A DNA stretch of 64,000 nt from Paenibacillus terrae (GCF_000943545.1 NZ_JTHP01000004.1:115196-179195), one strand, 5' to 3'; positions 18,452 through 28,854 are shown, counted from the stretch's first letter. Translations and numbers: made by a program. Notes: generated from the sequence alone by a model not told the origin.

Positions 18452-19255
18452 TCAATCCATCTTGCGCTGTTCCTCTATCCATACCCGTTCCTTGCTTGTC
18501 AATTCAGCCTGCTCCAGCAGATCCGGTCGACGTTCCATCGTACGACGCAGTGCCTCCTGCCGTCTCCATACATCAATGTTAACGTGATGTCCTGACAACA
18601 GCACCTCTGGTACCTTCCAGCCCCGAAACTCAGCAGGCCTGGTATAATGCGGGTACTCCAGCAGCCCCGTACTGAAAGAGTCCGTTACTGCACTCGTTTC
18701 ATTGCCCAGAACTCCAGGCAGCAACCGTGCCATACTATCTATAGCGACCATGGCGGGCAGTTCCCCACCAGTCAACACATAATCTCCGATAGAAAGCTCA
18801 TCCGTCACCAAATACTCGCGAATACGCTCATCATAGCCCTCATAATGCCCGCATATAAAAATAAGATGGTCCTCTTTAGCAAGCTCCTCCGCTTTCTTTT
18901 GCGTAAAAGTCTCACCTTGCGGACACATCAAAATAATACGCGGAGCTTTCAAACCTGCACTCAATCCGGCCTCTTCACCTTGAACAACTTCGTCTGTGTT
19001 CCCTAATATGGTTGGATGCTCTGCTTCATCCAATAACGTCTCCACCGCAGTGAAAATCGGGTCAGGCTTCAATACCATCCCGCCCCCGCCGCCATAGGGT
19101 GTATCATCCACTTGACCGTGCTTGTTCCCGGCATATTGGCGAAAATTAACCGCTTGCAGTGATATGATTCCCTTCTCCCTTGCTTTTCCCAGAATGCTTG
19201 CATTAAATACACCGTCAAACATTTCGGGAAACAGGGTTAGCACATCCACCCGCAT
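18452..19255 (-). CDS. trmD: tRNA (guanine37-N1)-methyltransferase
   Basis: TrmD methylates G37 next to the anticodon using SAM and prevents +1 frameshifting. The 267-residue protein shows the SPOUT-knot fold: [13 protein letters not shown] at the start, [26 protein letters not shown], and the knot [14 protein letters not shown]. The ATG overlaps the rimM stop (TAATG), so the genes are coupled, the usual rimM-trmD pairing. About 200 bp separate it from rplS, which has its own promoter. Confidence 0.97.
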   Translation of the reverse strand: MRVDVLTLFPEMFDGVFNASILGKAREKGIISLQAVNFRQYAGNKHGQVDDTPYGGGGGMVLKPDPIFTAVETLLDEAEHPTILGNTDEVVQGEEAGLSAGLKAPRIILMCPQGETFTQKKAEELAKEDHLIFICGHYEGYDERIREYLVTDELSIGDYVLTGGELPAMVAIDSMARLLPGVLGNETSAVTDSFSTGLLEYPHYTRPAEFRGWKVPEVLLSGHHVNIDVWRRQEALRRTMERRPDLLEQAELTSKERVWIEEQRKMD

Positions 19256-19770
19256 TACAGTAGTCCTTCCATCAACCGTACCGTAACCCGTTTTTCAGGC
19301 ACGTTTACATTCAAAATGACATCTTCTATATACGGCAACAGCAGTTCCTTGCCATCAGGCATTGTAACTACCCATACATCGTTAGCTCCTGGTGTCAAAA
19401 TCTCCTTCACCACACCAAGCTTTTCTCCATCTGCTGTCACTACTTCCAAGCCAACAACTTCATGAAAATAGAACTCATTTTCCTCTAGTTCGCCTAGCCG
19501 TTCAGCGGACACCTTCAATAAGCTGCCTTTATACTTTTCAACATCATTGATGTTATGATATTCCTCGAATTTGGCTACAACCATATTTTTTTGAAAACGT
19601 GCTATTTCAATAGTTACAGGGATCGGCGCTTTACCATCCGCAGGAATGATCAACAGCTCACTTCCTTTGGCAAAACGATCCTCCGGGAAATCAGTCGTCG
19701 TTAATATTTTAAGCTCGCCGCGGATTCCGTGTGTATTCACAATTTTCCCGACATTAAAGAATTGCTGCAT
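19255..19770 (-). CDS. rimM: 16S rRNA processing protein RimM
   Basis: RimM helps maturation of the 30S head. The 171-residue protein has the N-terminal RimM barrel ([17 protein letters not shown]) and a C-terminal PRC-barrel ([15 protein letters not shown]...LLPYIEDVI). The ATG has an AGGAACAC site. It is coupled to trmD downstream and separated from khpA by a hairpin that could lower read-through. Confidence 0.96.
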   Translation of the reverse strand: MQQFFNVGKIVNTHGIRGELKILTTTDFPEDRFAKGSELLIIPADGKAPIPVTIEIARFQKNMVVAKFEEYHNINDVEKYKGSLLKVSAERLGELEENEFYFHEVVGLEVVTADGEKLGVVKEILTPGANDVWVVTMPDGKELLLPYIEDVILNVNVPEKRVTVRLMEGLL

Positions 19771-19820
19771 CGTGTTCCTCCTGCATATAATCGGTCCCGC
19801 TCCATATCATCTTCATCATG

Positions 19821-19862
19821 TACGAAAAAGGGTTAGGACATACATCCTAACCCACTTTCGTA
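19821..19862 (-). terminator. Hairpin between khpA and rimM (terminator or attenuator)
   Basis: TACGAAA...GGGTTAGGA pairs with TCCTAACCC...TTTCGTA around a 4-nt loop. On the minus strand the inner stem is followed by TTTTT. It lies inside the rpsP-khpA-rimM-trmD group, so it probably terminates part of the transcripts. Confidence 0.65.
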
Positions 19863-19867
19863 TATCT

Positions 19868-20098
19868 TTAAGATATGATGTCTACGGTAACCCGTTTATC
19901 CATCTTAACGGCTGCTGATGCAACCACAGTGCGAAGCGCCTTGGCGATACGACCCTGCTTGCCAATGATTTTGCCTACATCCTCAGGATGCACGCTAAGC
20001 TCATATACGACAAACCGATCCTTCTCCAAGGTCTTCACGGTTACATCTTCCGGATGATCGACTAAAGCCTTAGCAATGATTATCACTAATTCTTCCAT
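19868..20098 (-). CDS. khpA: KhpA, KH-domain RNA-binding protein
   Basis: This 76-residue single KH-domain protein has the conserved VGKIIGKQGRIAKALR loop (GKQG at 46-49). KhpA pairs with KhpB in Gram-positive bacteria to bind RNA and affect cell elongation. It lies between rpsP and rimM, its usual place (Bacillus ylqC). The ATG follows GGAGGG by 6 nt. Confidence 0.95.
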   Translation of the reverse strand: MEELVIIIAKALVDHPEDVTVKTLEKDRFVVYELSVHPEDVGKIIGKQGRIAKALRTVVASAAVKMDKRVTVDIIS

Positions 20099-20121
20099 GG
20101 TTGACCCTCCGCATCAGCACC

Positions 20122-20394
20122 TTATTTCTGTTGTTTAAGCTCATGAAACTTTTTCATTACGCCCGCTTTGCTAAGCAAGTTGCGGACTGTATCGGATGCT
20201 TGTGCACCATCTTGCAACCATTTCAACGCTTTATCTTCATCAATTTTTACAACCGCTGGTACTGTAATAGGGTTGTAATAACCGATTTCTTCGATAAAAC
20301 GACCGTCACGCGGGGAACGGGAATCCGATACCACGACGCGATAGAAAGGAGCTTTATGTGCACCCATACGTTTCAGACGAATACGAACTGCCAC
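20122..20394 (-). CDS. rpsP: 30S ribosomal protein S16
   Basis: The 90-residue protein shows family sequence throughout ([37 protein letters not shown]). The start is GTG behind an AAGGAGGTG site. It is placed between ffh and khpA with short gaps, the standard ffh-rpsP-khpA-rimM-trmD order. Confidence 0.98.
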   Translation of the reverse strand: MAVRIRLKRMGAHKAPFYRVVVSDSRSPRDGRFIEEIGYYNPITVPAVVKIDEDKALKWLQDGAQASDTVRNLLSKAGVMKKFHELKQQK

Positions 20395-20461
20395 GAAAAT
20401 TCACCTCCTTCAAAAAGTAGACTGTATATTGTTATCCTATAATTCCAACGGCCTATTGGCC

Positions 20462-21838
20462 TTAACGGAAAGGAAACTTCATACCTTTACCCATACCCTT
20501 CAACTGCTTCAGGGCTTTGTTTTTGCCACCCTTGGGTCCCATCATGTCTGAGAACTGCTTCATCATGCGCCGCATTTCATCAAATTGCTTGATCAGGCGG
20601 TTTACCTCAGCCAGTGATGTTCCACTGCCTACAGCAATCCGTTTGCGGCGGCTATGATTAATCATGTCCGGGTTTTGCTTTTCTTGTGTGGTCATGGAAT
20701 GAACGATAGCCTCAATCCGGCCCATCTGCTTGTCATCCACTTTGACATCTTTCATTTGCTTCATATTGCCCATGCCGGGAATCATATCGAGAATCTGGTC
20801 GATTGGTCCAAGCTTTTTAACTTGATCCATCTGCTCCAGAAAATCTTCGAAGGTAAATTCAGCATTGCGCATTTTCCGTTCCATTTCCTTCGCCTTATCG
20901 GCGTCGATATTGGATTGCGCTTTTTCAATCAGGGACAACATGTCGCCCATACCCAAAATCCGTGAAGCCATCCGTTCCGGATGAAACGGCTCCATTGCAT
21001 CCAGCTTTTCACCCAATGTAGCAAACTTGATCGGGCATCCGGTCACAGCTTTAACCGACAGGGCCGCACCACCGCGGGTATCGCCGTCCAGCTTCGTTAG
21101 TACAACCCCTGTTAACTCCAAGCTAGTGTTAAAGTGCTCCGCGACGTTTACCGCATCCTGACCTGTCATGCTGTCAACAACCAGCAGAACTTCGTCTGGC
21201 TTGACGTTCACATGAATCTGACGCAACTCTTCCATAAGCTCTTCATCCACGTGAAGACGACCGGCAGTATCTATAATAACGTAGTCATTACCGTTATCCT
21301 TGGCATGCTGTAAGCCCTGTTTTGCAATCTCCACCGGGCTTGTCTGATCACCAAGCGTAAATACAGGAGCATTAATCTGCTCACCAAGTACCTGTAGCTG
21401 CTTGATCGCAGCCGGTCTATATATATCACCAGCTACAAGCAATGGGCGATGATTTTGCTTTTGCAGCAACTTCGCCAGCTTACCGGATGTCGTCGTCTTA
21501 CCTGCGCCCTGGAGACCCACCATCATAATGACCGTAGGCGGTTTGTTTGCCTTGGCAAGCTTGGCTTGACTGCCACCCATCAACTCGGTCAGTTCCTTGT
21601 TCACGATGTCGATGATTACCATACCTGGTGTAAAGCTGTCCATCACTTCCTTGCCGACGGATTTCTCCTTCACCTTGGCAATAAAGTCCTTTACAACCTT
21701 GAAGTTAACGTCCGCCTCCAGCAAAGCTAATCGTACTTCGCGCATCGCCTGAGCTACATCATCCTCAGACACTTTTCCTTTGCCGCGCAGTTTACTGAAT
21801 ACATTTTGCAAGCGGGTCGATAATCCTTCAAATGCCAT
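20462..21838 (-). CDS. ffh: Signal recognition particle protein Ffh
   Basis: Ffh binds 4.5S/scRNA and signal sequences and delivers nascent chains to FtsY at the membrane. The 458-residue protein has the N domain, the G domain (GLQGAGKT at 108-115, DTAGR, TKLDGDTRGG) and a methionine-rich M domain (DMIPGMGNMKQMKD, SGTSLAEVNRLIKQF). The ATG has an AAGGAGGTG site. It lies directly downstream of ylxM. Confidence 0.98.
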   Translation of the reverse strand: MAFEGLSTRLQNVFSKLRGKGKVSEDDVAQAMREVRLALLEADVNFKVVKDFIAKVKEKSVGKEVMDSFTPGMVIIDIVNKELTELMGGSQAKLAKANKPPTVIMMVGLQGAGKTTTSGKLAKLLQKQNHRPLLVAGDIYRPAAIKQLQVLGEQINAPVFTLGDQTSPVEIAKQGLQHAKDNGNDYVIIDTAGRLHVDEELMEELRQIHVNVKPDEVLLVVDSMTGQDAVNVAEHFNTSLELTGVVLTKLDGDTRGGAALSVKAVTGCPIKFATLGEKLDAMEPFHPERMASRILGMGDMLSLIEKAQSNIDADKAKEMERKMRNAEFTFEDFLEQMDQVKKLGPIDQILDMIPGMGNMKQMKDVKVDDKQMGRIEAIVHSMTTQEKQNPDMINHSRRKRIAVGSGTSLAEVNRLIKQFDEMRRMMKQFSDMMGPKGGKNKALKQLKGMGKGMKFPFR

Positions 21839-21890
21839 ATTTTCGCACCTCCTTGTCTACCAGGGTTGTTTGTTTACTAATCTATATGAC

Positions 21891-22259
21891 CTACAATTCC
21901 TGCAGGCGATTTACAATTTGATGAACATGTTGCAGAGTGCCATCATCGGGTTCACCGATTTTATCGAAGGCCTCATACAATGCAGTATTTAGTTCTTCCA
22001 GGTCTCGGCTTCTGCGCTCGTGTTTACTAAGCAATCCGAGCTTTTCCTCATACATTTCCAGCACCTGCTCGGCACGTTTAATATGCTCATACACGGCCTG
22101 ACGGCTAATTTGAAATTCCGAAGCAATCTCTCCCAGAGAAAAATCGTCATGGAAGTAATATTTCAAAAACATCTGTTGCTTCTCCGTAAGCAGAGGTTCA
22201 TAGAAGTCAAACAGTCGGTTAATCCGGTTTGTCTTTTCCAGCCGATTCTCCTGACTCAT
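21891..22259 (-). CDS. ylxM: YlxM, SRP-associated helix-turn-helix protein
   Basis: This ~122-residue member of the YlxM/UPF0122 family is encoded beside ffh across Firmicutes and reported to modulate the SRP GTPases. It has a sigma-70 region-4-like helix-turn-helix (YYFHDDFSLGEIASEFQISRQAVYEHIKRAEQVL). The frame runs to 22307, but ATG 22259 with GGAGG ahead gives the usual length and start. It precedes ffh by 52 bp. Confidence 0.93.
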   Translation of the reverse strand: MSQENRLEKTNRINRLFDFYEPLLTEKQQMFLKYYFHDDFSLGEIASEFQISRQAVYEHIKRAEQVLEMYEEKLGLLSKHERRSRDLEELNTALYEAFDKIGEPDDGTLQHVHQIVNRLQEL

Positions 22260-22367
22260 CGCGTATACCTCCATCGTCAAGGAAAAACACTTTACAGTTC
22301 TTTTCAACGATCCTTATCATACATAAAAGAAAAGAAGATGTCAAGCGTTATCCCTTGTCAACCAAAA

Positions 22368-22413
22368 AAAAGCCGATTCACTGCCCTTAAACGGAAGTAC
22401 GAATCGGCTTTTT
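22368..22413 (-). terminator. Terminator downstream of the haemolysin III-like gene
   Basis: AAAGCCGATTC pairs with GAATCGGCTTT; T-runs flank both sides, so it may also work from the plus strand. It lies between the haemolysin III-like gene and ylxM. Confidence 0.85.
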
Positions 22414-22425
22414 GCCTACTAGGGT

Positions 22426-23076
22426 TTAAACTCTTACCGGGGTAAGATACAGCAGAACAGCCAGAAAATGAAGTATGCTGCCTGCCAGAACAAACAGATG
22501 CCAGATCGCGTGATGATACGGAAACGCCCGCCACACATAGAAGATTGTGCCCAGCGTATACATTAGACCGCCCAGGAACAATAGCGTCATGCCCCCGGCG
22601 GGAACAGCCGCCACCAGCGGGTTCCAGGCAATCGTGATGAGCCAGCCCATCACGATGTAGAACACGGTAGACATGAACAGGAAGCGCTTGGTGAAGAATG
22701 CCTTGAATAGCACACCAAACAGGGCGATTCCCCAAATAACGCCAAACAGCGTCCAACCTAATGTCCCGCGCAGTGCAACGAGCATAAACGGGGTGTAGCT
22801 GCCTGCAATGAACAGGTAAATGCAAGAATGATCGAATATTTCGAACAAATCCTTCAATTTTCCTTCGCGCAGACTATGAAGCAACGTGGAATTGGTGTAT
22901 AACAGCAGCATCGTAATTCCGTAAATCGTGAAACTGACGACATGCCAAGTGGTCCCTTTCAAGCTTGCAAAAACAATGAGCAGCACAAGTGCCGCCACAC
23001 TTAAAACGGCTCCAATTCCATGTGTGATCGCATTGGCTATTTCTTCCCTGCGGGAATAAGTATAGGTATTCGCCAT
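22426..23076 (-). CDS. Haemolysin III / PAQR-family membrane protein
   Basis: This ~216-residue protein has seven predicted membrane helices of the PAQR/YqfA-YplQ type. The conserved histidines appear in the expected contexts: NAITHGIGA, SSTLLHS-like (NSTLLHSLR), FDHSCIYLFIAGSYTP and FPYHHAIWHLFV. Bacterial members influence membrane fluidity; haemolytic activity was shown for only a few. The frame opens at 23118, but ATG 23076 gives the usual length. It is inserted between ylxM and ftsY, which are adjacent in Bacillus, and has its own terminator. Confidence 0.9.
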   Translation of the reverse strand: MANTYTYSRREEIANAITHGIGAVLSVAALVLLIVFASLKGTTWHVVSFTIYGITMLLLYTNSTLLHSLREGKLKDLFEIFDHSCIYLFIAGSYTPFMLVALRGTLGWTLFGVIWGIALFGVLFKAFFTKRFLFMSTVFYIVMGWLITIAWNPLVAAVPAGGMTLLFLGGLMYTLGTIFYVWRAFPYHHAIWHLFVLAGSILHFLAVLLYLTPVRV

Positions 23077-23261
23077 TGGTTCTTCACCCGGCTTCCTGTG
23101 AAATATTTTTACATCCAAAAAAATTCATATCCGGCGCCGACAGACCCTTTTCTTTCATTATACATCCCTGTGATCTCACGCAGCAACCGGACCCTACTTA
23201 GCCCCAGACCTGGCAGGTCTTAAGATCAAAAAAGCCTCGTCCAACCTTACAACAAACCTGA

Positions 23262-24278
23262 TTAAGCCTGTTCTTCCTCACCCAGAGCGTTTTCATCAAC
23301 GCCTTCTTCCTGAATCAAACCAGCGAACAACGCATGAACGAATTGCTCGGAATCAAATGGCTGGAGATCATTCACCTTTTCACCCAAGCCTACCAGCTTC
23401 ACCGGCAAATTCAGCTCTTGGCGGATCGCCACGACAATACCACCCTTCGCTGTACCATCCAGCTTCGTCAGCACCAGCCCGGTTACGCCACTTTTCTCGC
23501 CAAACATTTTGGCTTGGTTGAGCGCATTTTGTCCGGTCGTCGCATCGAGTACCAGCAGTACTTCATGGGGAGCATCGGGAATTTCACGCTGGATTACACG
23601 GAAAATTTTGTTCAGTTCCTCCATCAGATTGCTTTTATTCTGGAGACGTCCTGCGGTATCACACAGTAACACATCCACCTGACGCTGCTTGGCAGCCTGT
23701 ACCGCATCAAACATAACCGCGGCTGGATCAGAACCGGACTGCTGTTTAATGACCTCTACACCAGCCCTTTCGCCCCATACCTCCAGTTGTTCAATCGCGC
23801 CAGCACGGAACGTATCCCCGGCGGCCAGCAACACTTTTTTACCCTCTTGTTTAAAACGGTGCGCCAGCTTGCCAATTGTTGTTGTTTTGCCGACACCATT
23901 GACACCGACGAACAGAATGACCGTAATCCCGTCAGGGCTCATTTGAAGCTGACTGTTGTCATTGCCCCGCAGCAACTCAGACAGCTTTTCCGATAATACA
24001 GGCTGTAGCTCGGATGCGTCCTCGATTTTGCGTTTTTTCACTTCTCCTCGCAGGTCTTCAATGAGGTTCATAACGGTGTTGACGCCAACATCGGCACCGA
24101 TCAGAATTTCTTCCAGCTCCTCATAAAACTCCTCATCAATCTTCTTGCGGCGAATCATCAGATCCGATACTTTTTCAACAAAACCTTTGCGTGTTTTTTC
24201 TAAACCGTCCTTGAACTGTTTGGTGACGGATTCGGTTTTGCTTGCAATGCTTTCCTTCAATTTCCTAAAGAAACTCAT
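23262..24278 (-). CDS. ftsY: Signal recognition particle receptor FtsY
   Basis: FtsY is the membrane-associated GTPase that docks the Ffh complex. The 338-residue protein has a short basic/acidic N-terminal stretch, the N domain, and the G domain (GVNGVGKT at 125-132, DTAGRLQNKSNLMEEL, TKLDGTAKGG). It lacks the long acidic A domain of E. coli FtsY, as usual in Firmicutes. The ATG has a GGAGGGAAC site. It is directly downstream of smc, 38 bp away. Confidence 0.97.
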   Translation of the reverse strand: MSFFRKLKESIASKTESVTKQFKDGLEKTRKGFVEKVSDLMIRRKKIDEEFYEELEEILIGADVGVNTVMNLIEDLRGEVKKRKIEDASELQPVLSEKLSELLRGNDNSQLQMSPDGITVILFVGVNGVGKTTTIGKLAHRFKQEGKKVLLAAGDTFRAGAIEQLEVWGERAGVEVIKQQSGSDPAAVMFDAVQAAKQRQVDVLLCDTAGRLQNKSNLMEELNKIFRVIQREIPDAPHEVLLVLDATTGQNALNQAKMFGEKSGVTGLVLTKLDGTAKGGIVVAIRQELNLPVKLVGLGEKVNDLQPFDSEQFVHALFAGLIQEEGVDENALGEEEQA

Positions 24279-24316
24279 AGGTTCCCTCCGTTGATCTGAA
24301 AGTATGTTATTTTATG

Positions 24317-27300
24317 TTAGGCAATCTCAGCTTCATCATTGTCCAGCTTGACGGATACGAGCTTGGAAACCCCGCCTTCTTCCATCGTAACCCCATACAG
24401 TACATCGGCTTCTTCCATCGTGCCCTTGCGATGTGTAACTACAATGAATTGTGTCTGCTCGGAGAACTCCCGTAAATATTGGGCAAAACGCACCACGTTG
24501 GCTTCGTCCAGTGCGGCCTCTACTTCATCCAGCACACAGAATGGGACAGGCTTGACATGTAAAATGGCAAACAATAGCGCCATCGCCGTTAACGCCCGCT
24601 CGCCTCCTGACAGTAGCTGCAAATTTTGCAGTTTTTTGCCTGGCGGCTGGGCTACGATGTCAATTCCCGTCTCTAACATGCGTTCCGGGTCAATTAGCAC
24701 CAGATCGGCACGTCCGCCTCCGAACAGCTTGGAGAACACCGTACCAAATTCGCGCCGGATGGCATCGAAAGTGGCTTTGAAGCGTTTGGACATTTCATCA
24801 TCCATTTCTCGAATAACCTGATAGAGCGTTGTCTTGGCCTCGACCAGATCAGACTTCTGCTCATCGAGAAACGTATAACGCTCATGCACACGCTGGTATT
24901 CCTCAATGGCACCCAGGTTTACTTCGCCCAATGCGGAAATACCGCGTTTGAGCCTTTGCACCTCGGCCTGCGTACCTTCTATATCTTCTGGTATCGGATA
25001 ACGCTGCTTGGCCAGCTCATAGCTGAGTTCATAGTCATCACTCAATTTTTTCAGGACGTTCTCCAGCTCTACATCAAGCCGATTCACTCCAATTTCTGTC
25101 TGGCGAAGCTGTTCCTCAACAGACTTGAGCTGAACGCGTTGCTCTTTCGTCTCGTTTTCGGCCACTTCCAGCTTTTTGGACAAGCTGCTGCGTGCAGCAC
25201 GCTTAAATTCCAATTGCTGCGAAGCCTCATCCTTTTTAAGCCGATACTGATTGAGATTTTCAATCTGCTTCACGCTTTCCTGCTCATTGGTCAGCAGATC
25301 AGCTTCGATGGAAGCAAGCAAGGTCTTGTTCTGTCTCGAATCCTTGCCAAGGGTATCATAATCCCCCCGTAATCTACGCAGCTGTTCTTCCAGTGAAAAA
25401 CGCTCCTGATCCAGCTTTCCTTCTCTTACCTTGAGATTCGTAAGTTCTCCCTGTAACTGTTCTTTGGCAGATTCGTTGGCCTTACGGGCAAATTCAGCGG
25501 CATGGATAGCCTGGTGGGTTTTCTTCTCTTCTTCCTCCAGCGCAGCTAATTTTAGCAACGCCTCTTCACGGGAAGCTTCCAGCTCCTTGATCTCCTGATC
25601 AAAACCCTTCTTCTCCTGACCAGATGCAGCCACCTGCTCCAGAACATGACGAAGCTCATGCTCCAGTTGCTTGAGTTCCATTGCTGCCTGCTGCTCTTCG
25701 CCGCGCTTCACATCGCCGCCCTGACGCAGCTCGTCCAAACGGGTCTGTGTCTCTTCCAACTGACGTTTTGCATCTACCGAGCTCTGACGCAGCCTTGCAA
25801 TTTGTTGCTCCGTATCGATAATATCCTGATCAAGCTGATCCAGCTGACGTTTACGTCCAAGCAAATTGGCATTTTTCTTGAATTGGCTACCACCTGTCAT
25901 GGAACCACCTGCATTGACGACATCGCCTTCCAGCGTCACGACGCGATATCTATATTGGCAACGAGCCGCAATACGGTTCGCATCTTCCAGCGTACGGGCA
26001 ATAACCACATTTCCCAGAAGGCTGCCTACAATGCCAGCATACCGTTCGTCATACTGAACAAGATCCGCACCGATTCCGACAAAACCCTCGGCGCCTTCCA
26101 CGATTTGGCGTTCACCCGCCCCAATTTGACGCGGACGGATAACATCCATAGGCAAAAACGTCGCTCTGCCCAGCTGACGCTGCTTCAAAAAGCTGATCGC
26201 CTGTCTGGACACCGATTCATTTTCCATCACGATATGCTGCATCGAAGCGCCCAAAGCCGTTTCCATCGCCTGCTCCAAATGCTCAGGTACCCGGATCAGC
26301 TCTGCTACAGCTCCATGCACGCCATGCAGGGTTTCTTTGCGTGCCGCCTTCAGCACTTCTTTAACGCCCAGCATAAAGCCGTCGAAGTCATCCTGCATTT
26401 CCTTCATCGTATCTCGGCGTGAAATTTGGGCCTCACGTTTTTGTTCCCATTTGCGGACAGTACCCTGGCTTTCTTCCAGCAGCTTTTGCAGCGCCTGGTA
26501 TTTTTCGCTTCCCTGAATATATCCGCTGCGCAGACTGCTGATTTCCTGACCAAGCTTCTGAACAGCCGTTTCCAAACCCTTTTTACGCTGTTCCAGTCCA
26601 GCTTTCTGGGCTTCCCATTTGCCGGATTCGTCACTTACGCGAGTCACCCGCCGTTCCAACGCTTCCTTCTGCTGGTCGGTATAACGGATTTCGTTACGGG
26701 CCTGTGCCATCTGATTCATCAGCTCCAGCAGTCCGCCCTTCAGGCTTTCCTCCTGCTCCTGGCTGATTCCACCTGTGACACCAATCAGCTTCGCCTCTTC
26801 GTCGGATAGCCGTTCACGCAGCTCGTCAAGCTCGACAGCCAATGCAGACAGTTTTTCGTTCAGTAGATCCAGCTCACTTTTGCGCTCGGAATGACGTGAT
26901 TCGCTCGTGCTGAGCGATAAAATGAGCTGCTCCCGGTTTGCCTCCAGATTGCGTGTGCGCTCTTTTAACAGTTCGCCGTAGCCTTCGCTCTTTTCCGTAG
27001 CTTCACTGTATTGCAACAGATCCCTTTGCAGCCGTTCCACTTGCTCCTCCAGCTGACGCAGCTCATTACGATCGCTCTCCAGCATCGCATCATGACGGGA
27101 CACCACCGTAGACAGCTGTAGCTGCTCCTGCTGCAACAAAGCCAGCTTGGAAGTCGCATCGCTCCACGAGGTATGAATCTGCTCAATCTGATGGACATAC
27201 ATCGAAATTTCCTTCGATTTCAGTTCACCCCGCAGCTCCTTAAAGTGGATTGCCTTTTCCGACTGCTCCTTGAGCGGTCCGATCTGATCCTCCAGCTCAC

Positions 27301-27886
27301 TGACCAAATCATGAATCCGAAGCAAATTTTGCTCCGTGTCATCCAACTTGCGAACCGCGTCTTTTTTACGTGATTTATATTTCACGATACCGGACGCTTC
27401 CTCAAAAATCCCCCGGCGGTCCTCGGAACGGGTACTCAAAATCTCTTCAATGCGCCCCTGTCCGATAATGGAATAAGCTTCTTTACCAATACCTGTATCC
27501 ATAAACAGCTCGGTAATATCACGGAGTCTGCATGATTGTCGGTTAATAAAATATTCACTATCTCCACTGCGATGCACACGCCGCGTGACCGTGACTTCTC
27601 CAAAATCAAGCGGCAACGCCTGATCCTCATTATCCAGCGTAAGCGACACTTCACCGTAATTAACAGCCTTACGAGCATCACTACCCGCAAAAATAATGTC
27701 CTCCATTTTACCGCCGCGCAGTGATTTGGCGCTCTGTTCACCCAGCACCCAGCGAATACCGTCGGATATATTACTCTTTCCGCTTCCGTTGGGTCCGACG
27801 ACCGCTGTAATGCCGCGGACAAATTCCATCTCCGTTTTATCTGCAAACGATTTGAAGCCCGCCAGCTCAATGCGCTTTAAAAACAT
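24317..27886 (-). CDS. smc: Chromosome partition protein SMC
   Basis: SMC with ScpA/ScpB forms the bacterial condensin that organises and separates chromosomes. The 1189-residue protein has an N-terminal Walker A (GPNGSGKSN at 31-39), two long coiled-coil arms, a hinge around residues 500-680 (VHGAVAELI, ALGASMQHIV, GDVVNAGGSMTGG), and a C-terminal signature (LLSGGERALTAMALLFA) with Walker B (VLDEVEAALDEANV). ATG 27886 starts the standard MFLKRIELAGFKSF; an AGGTGA site precedes it, and the longer frame to 27907 lacks one. Order rnc-smc-ftsY is the Firmicutes standard. Confidence 0.98.
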   Translation of the reverse strand: MFLKRIELAGFKSFADKTEMEFVRGITAVVGPNGSGKSNISDGIRWVLGEQSAKSLRGGKMEDIIFAGSDARKAVNYGEVSLTLDNEDQALPLDFGEVTVTRRVHRSGDSEYFINRQSCRLRDITELFMDTGIGKEAYSIIGQGRIEEILSTRSEDRRGIFEEASGIVKYKSRKKDAVRKLDDTEQNLLRIHDLVSELEDQIGPLKEQSEKAIHFKELRGELKSKEISMYVHQIEQIHTSWSDATSKLALLQQEQLQLSTVVSRHDAMLESDRNELRQLEEQVERLQRDLLQYSEATEKSEGYGELLKERTRNLEANREQLILSLSTSESRHSERKSELDLLNEKLSALAVELDELRERLSDEEAKLIGVTGGISQEQEESLKGGLLELMNQMAQARNEIRYTDQQKEALERRVTRVSDESGKWEAQKAGLEQRKKGLETAVQKLGQEISSLRSGYIQGSEKYQALQKLLEESQGTVRKWEQKREAQISRRDTMKEMQDDFDGFMLGVKEVLKAARKETLHGVHGAVAELIRVPEHLEQAMETALGASMQHIVMENESVSRQAISFLKQRQLGRATFLPMDVIRPRQIGAGERQIVEGAEGFVGIGADLVQYDERYAGIVGSLLGNVVIARTLEDANRIAARCQYRYRVVTLEGDVVNAGGSMTGGSQFKKNANLLGRKRQLDQLDQDIIDTEQQIARLRQSSVDAKRQLEETQTRLDELRQGGDVKRGEEQQAAMELKQLEHELRHVLEQVAASGQEKKGFDQEIKELEASREEALLKLAALEEEEKKTHQAIHAAEFARKANESAKEQLQGELTNLKVREGKLDQERFSLEEQLRRLRGDYDTLGKDSRQNKTLLASIEADLLTNEQESVKQIENLNQYRLKKDEASQQLEFKRAARSSLSKKLEVAENETKEQRVQLKSVEEQLRQTEIGVNRLDVELENVLKKLSDDYELSYELAKQRYPIPEDIEGTQAEVQRLKRGISALGEVNLGAIEEYQRVHERYTFLDEQKSDLVEAKTTLYQVIREMDDEMSKRFKATFDAIRREFGTVFSKLFGGGRADLVLIDPERMLETGIDIVAQPPGKKLQNLQLLSGGERALTAMALLFAILHVKPVPFCVLDEVEAALDEANVVRFAQYLREFSEQTQFIVVTHRKGTMEEADVLYGVTMEEGGVSKLVSVKLDNDEAEIA

Positions 27887-28026
27887 ACTCAATCTCACCT
27901 CTAACATTTAAATATGCTTGTACAACACCGTTTACCTGGTTAACAAGAATTATCCCTATTGTAGCACAAGACTACCGCGGATAAAGCGCGGCAAAGACAT
28001 ACAAAGCTACAGTAGCAAAGCCACGA

Positions 28027-28095
28027 AAAAAGAGCAAAACGCAGTCCATTCGCCATTGCGGGCCGGGACTCCCCGCGGACTGCCCTTTGCTCTTA
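28027..28095 (-). terminator. Terminator of rnc
   Basis: AAGAGCAAA...CAGTCC pairs with GGACTG...TTTGCTCTT, enclosing a GC-rich inner loop; the minus strand ends in TTTTTT. It lies in the 257-bp rnc-smc gap, so smc probably has its own promoter. Confidence 0.85.
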
Positions 28096-28143
28096 CTTTG
28101 TGTCCCCTGCTCGTGTAACCCGTCCGGGCCGCTCAGGTACCGA

Positions 28144-28842
28144 TTACGATTCTGCCAGCTTCAAACGGTTTAAGGCTACTGCCGCCGCCTGCTGCTCAGC
28201 TTCTTTTTTGGAGCGTCCTGTACCTGTACCCAGCCGTTCGCTGTCCATATATACCTCAGCTACAAACTCGCGCTCATGGGCAGGTCCGCGCTCCTCCACA
28301 ATCTTGTATTCAAGCATCCCCATGTTATGATGCTGCGTCAGTTCCTGAAGCTCTGTTTTGAAATCACTCATCTGAAGCTTACCGTTTAACACAATTTGAG
28401 GAAAAATATAATGTTCCAGAAACGACCGGACGGCATCCAGACCCTGATCCAAATAAAGCGCGCCTACGAACGCTTCGAATACATCGGCCAACAGAGCCGG
28501 ACGAGTACGTCCGCCTGTCAGCTCTTCACCTTTGCCAAGCAGTACATATTGCCCGAACTCAAGTCCGACAGCAAATTTCACCAGGGAAGGCTCACAGACA
28601 ATGGCTGCACGCAGCTTGGTCAGCTCGCCTTCCGGCCGGTTAGGGTACTGATTGTACAATTGCTCGGATACGGTCAGCTCCAGAACTGCGTCGCCTAAAA
28701 ATTCAAGCCGCTCATTGTCTGCATGCTGACTGAACCGATGTTCGTTTACGTAGGAAGCGTGCGTAAAGGCCTGCTTCAGAAGCTGCCGGTTGTTGAATTG
28801 AATATGAAGTTTCTGCTGTAATTGCTTCAAGTCTCCACTCAA
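28144..28842 (-). CDS. rnc: Ribonuclease III
   Basis: RNase III cleaves double-stranded RNA, including rRNA precursors. The 232-residue protein has the catalytic helix [21 protein letters not shown], the second acidic motif ([18 protein letters not shown]) and a C-terminal dsRNA-binding domain from about residue 160 ([11 protein letters not shown]...[18 protein letters not shown]). The start is TTG with GGGG upstream. It follows fabF by 12 bp, so it is probably the last gene of the fab operon. Confidence 0.97.
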   Translation of the reverse strand: MSGDLKQLQQKLHIQFNNRQLLKQAFTHASYVNEHRFSQHADNERLEFLGDAVLELTVSEQLYNQYPNRPEGELTKLRAAIVCEPSLVKFAVGLEFGQYVLLGKGEELTGGRTRPALLADVFEAFVGALYLDQGLDAVRSFLEHYIFPQIVLNGKLQMSDFKTELQELTQHHNMGMLEYKIVEERGPAHEREFVAEVYMDSERLGTGTGRSKKEAEQQAAAVALNRLKLAES

Positions 28843-28854
28843 CGAACTGACCCC

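Noticed and set aside
23205..23220. AGACCTGGCAGGTCT-type hairpin after ftsY
   Set aside because: A short perfect palindrome but without a T-run on the minus strand; not called as a terminator.
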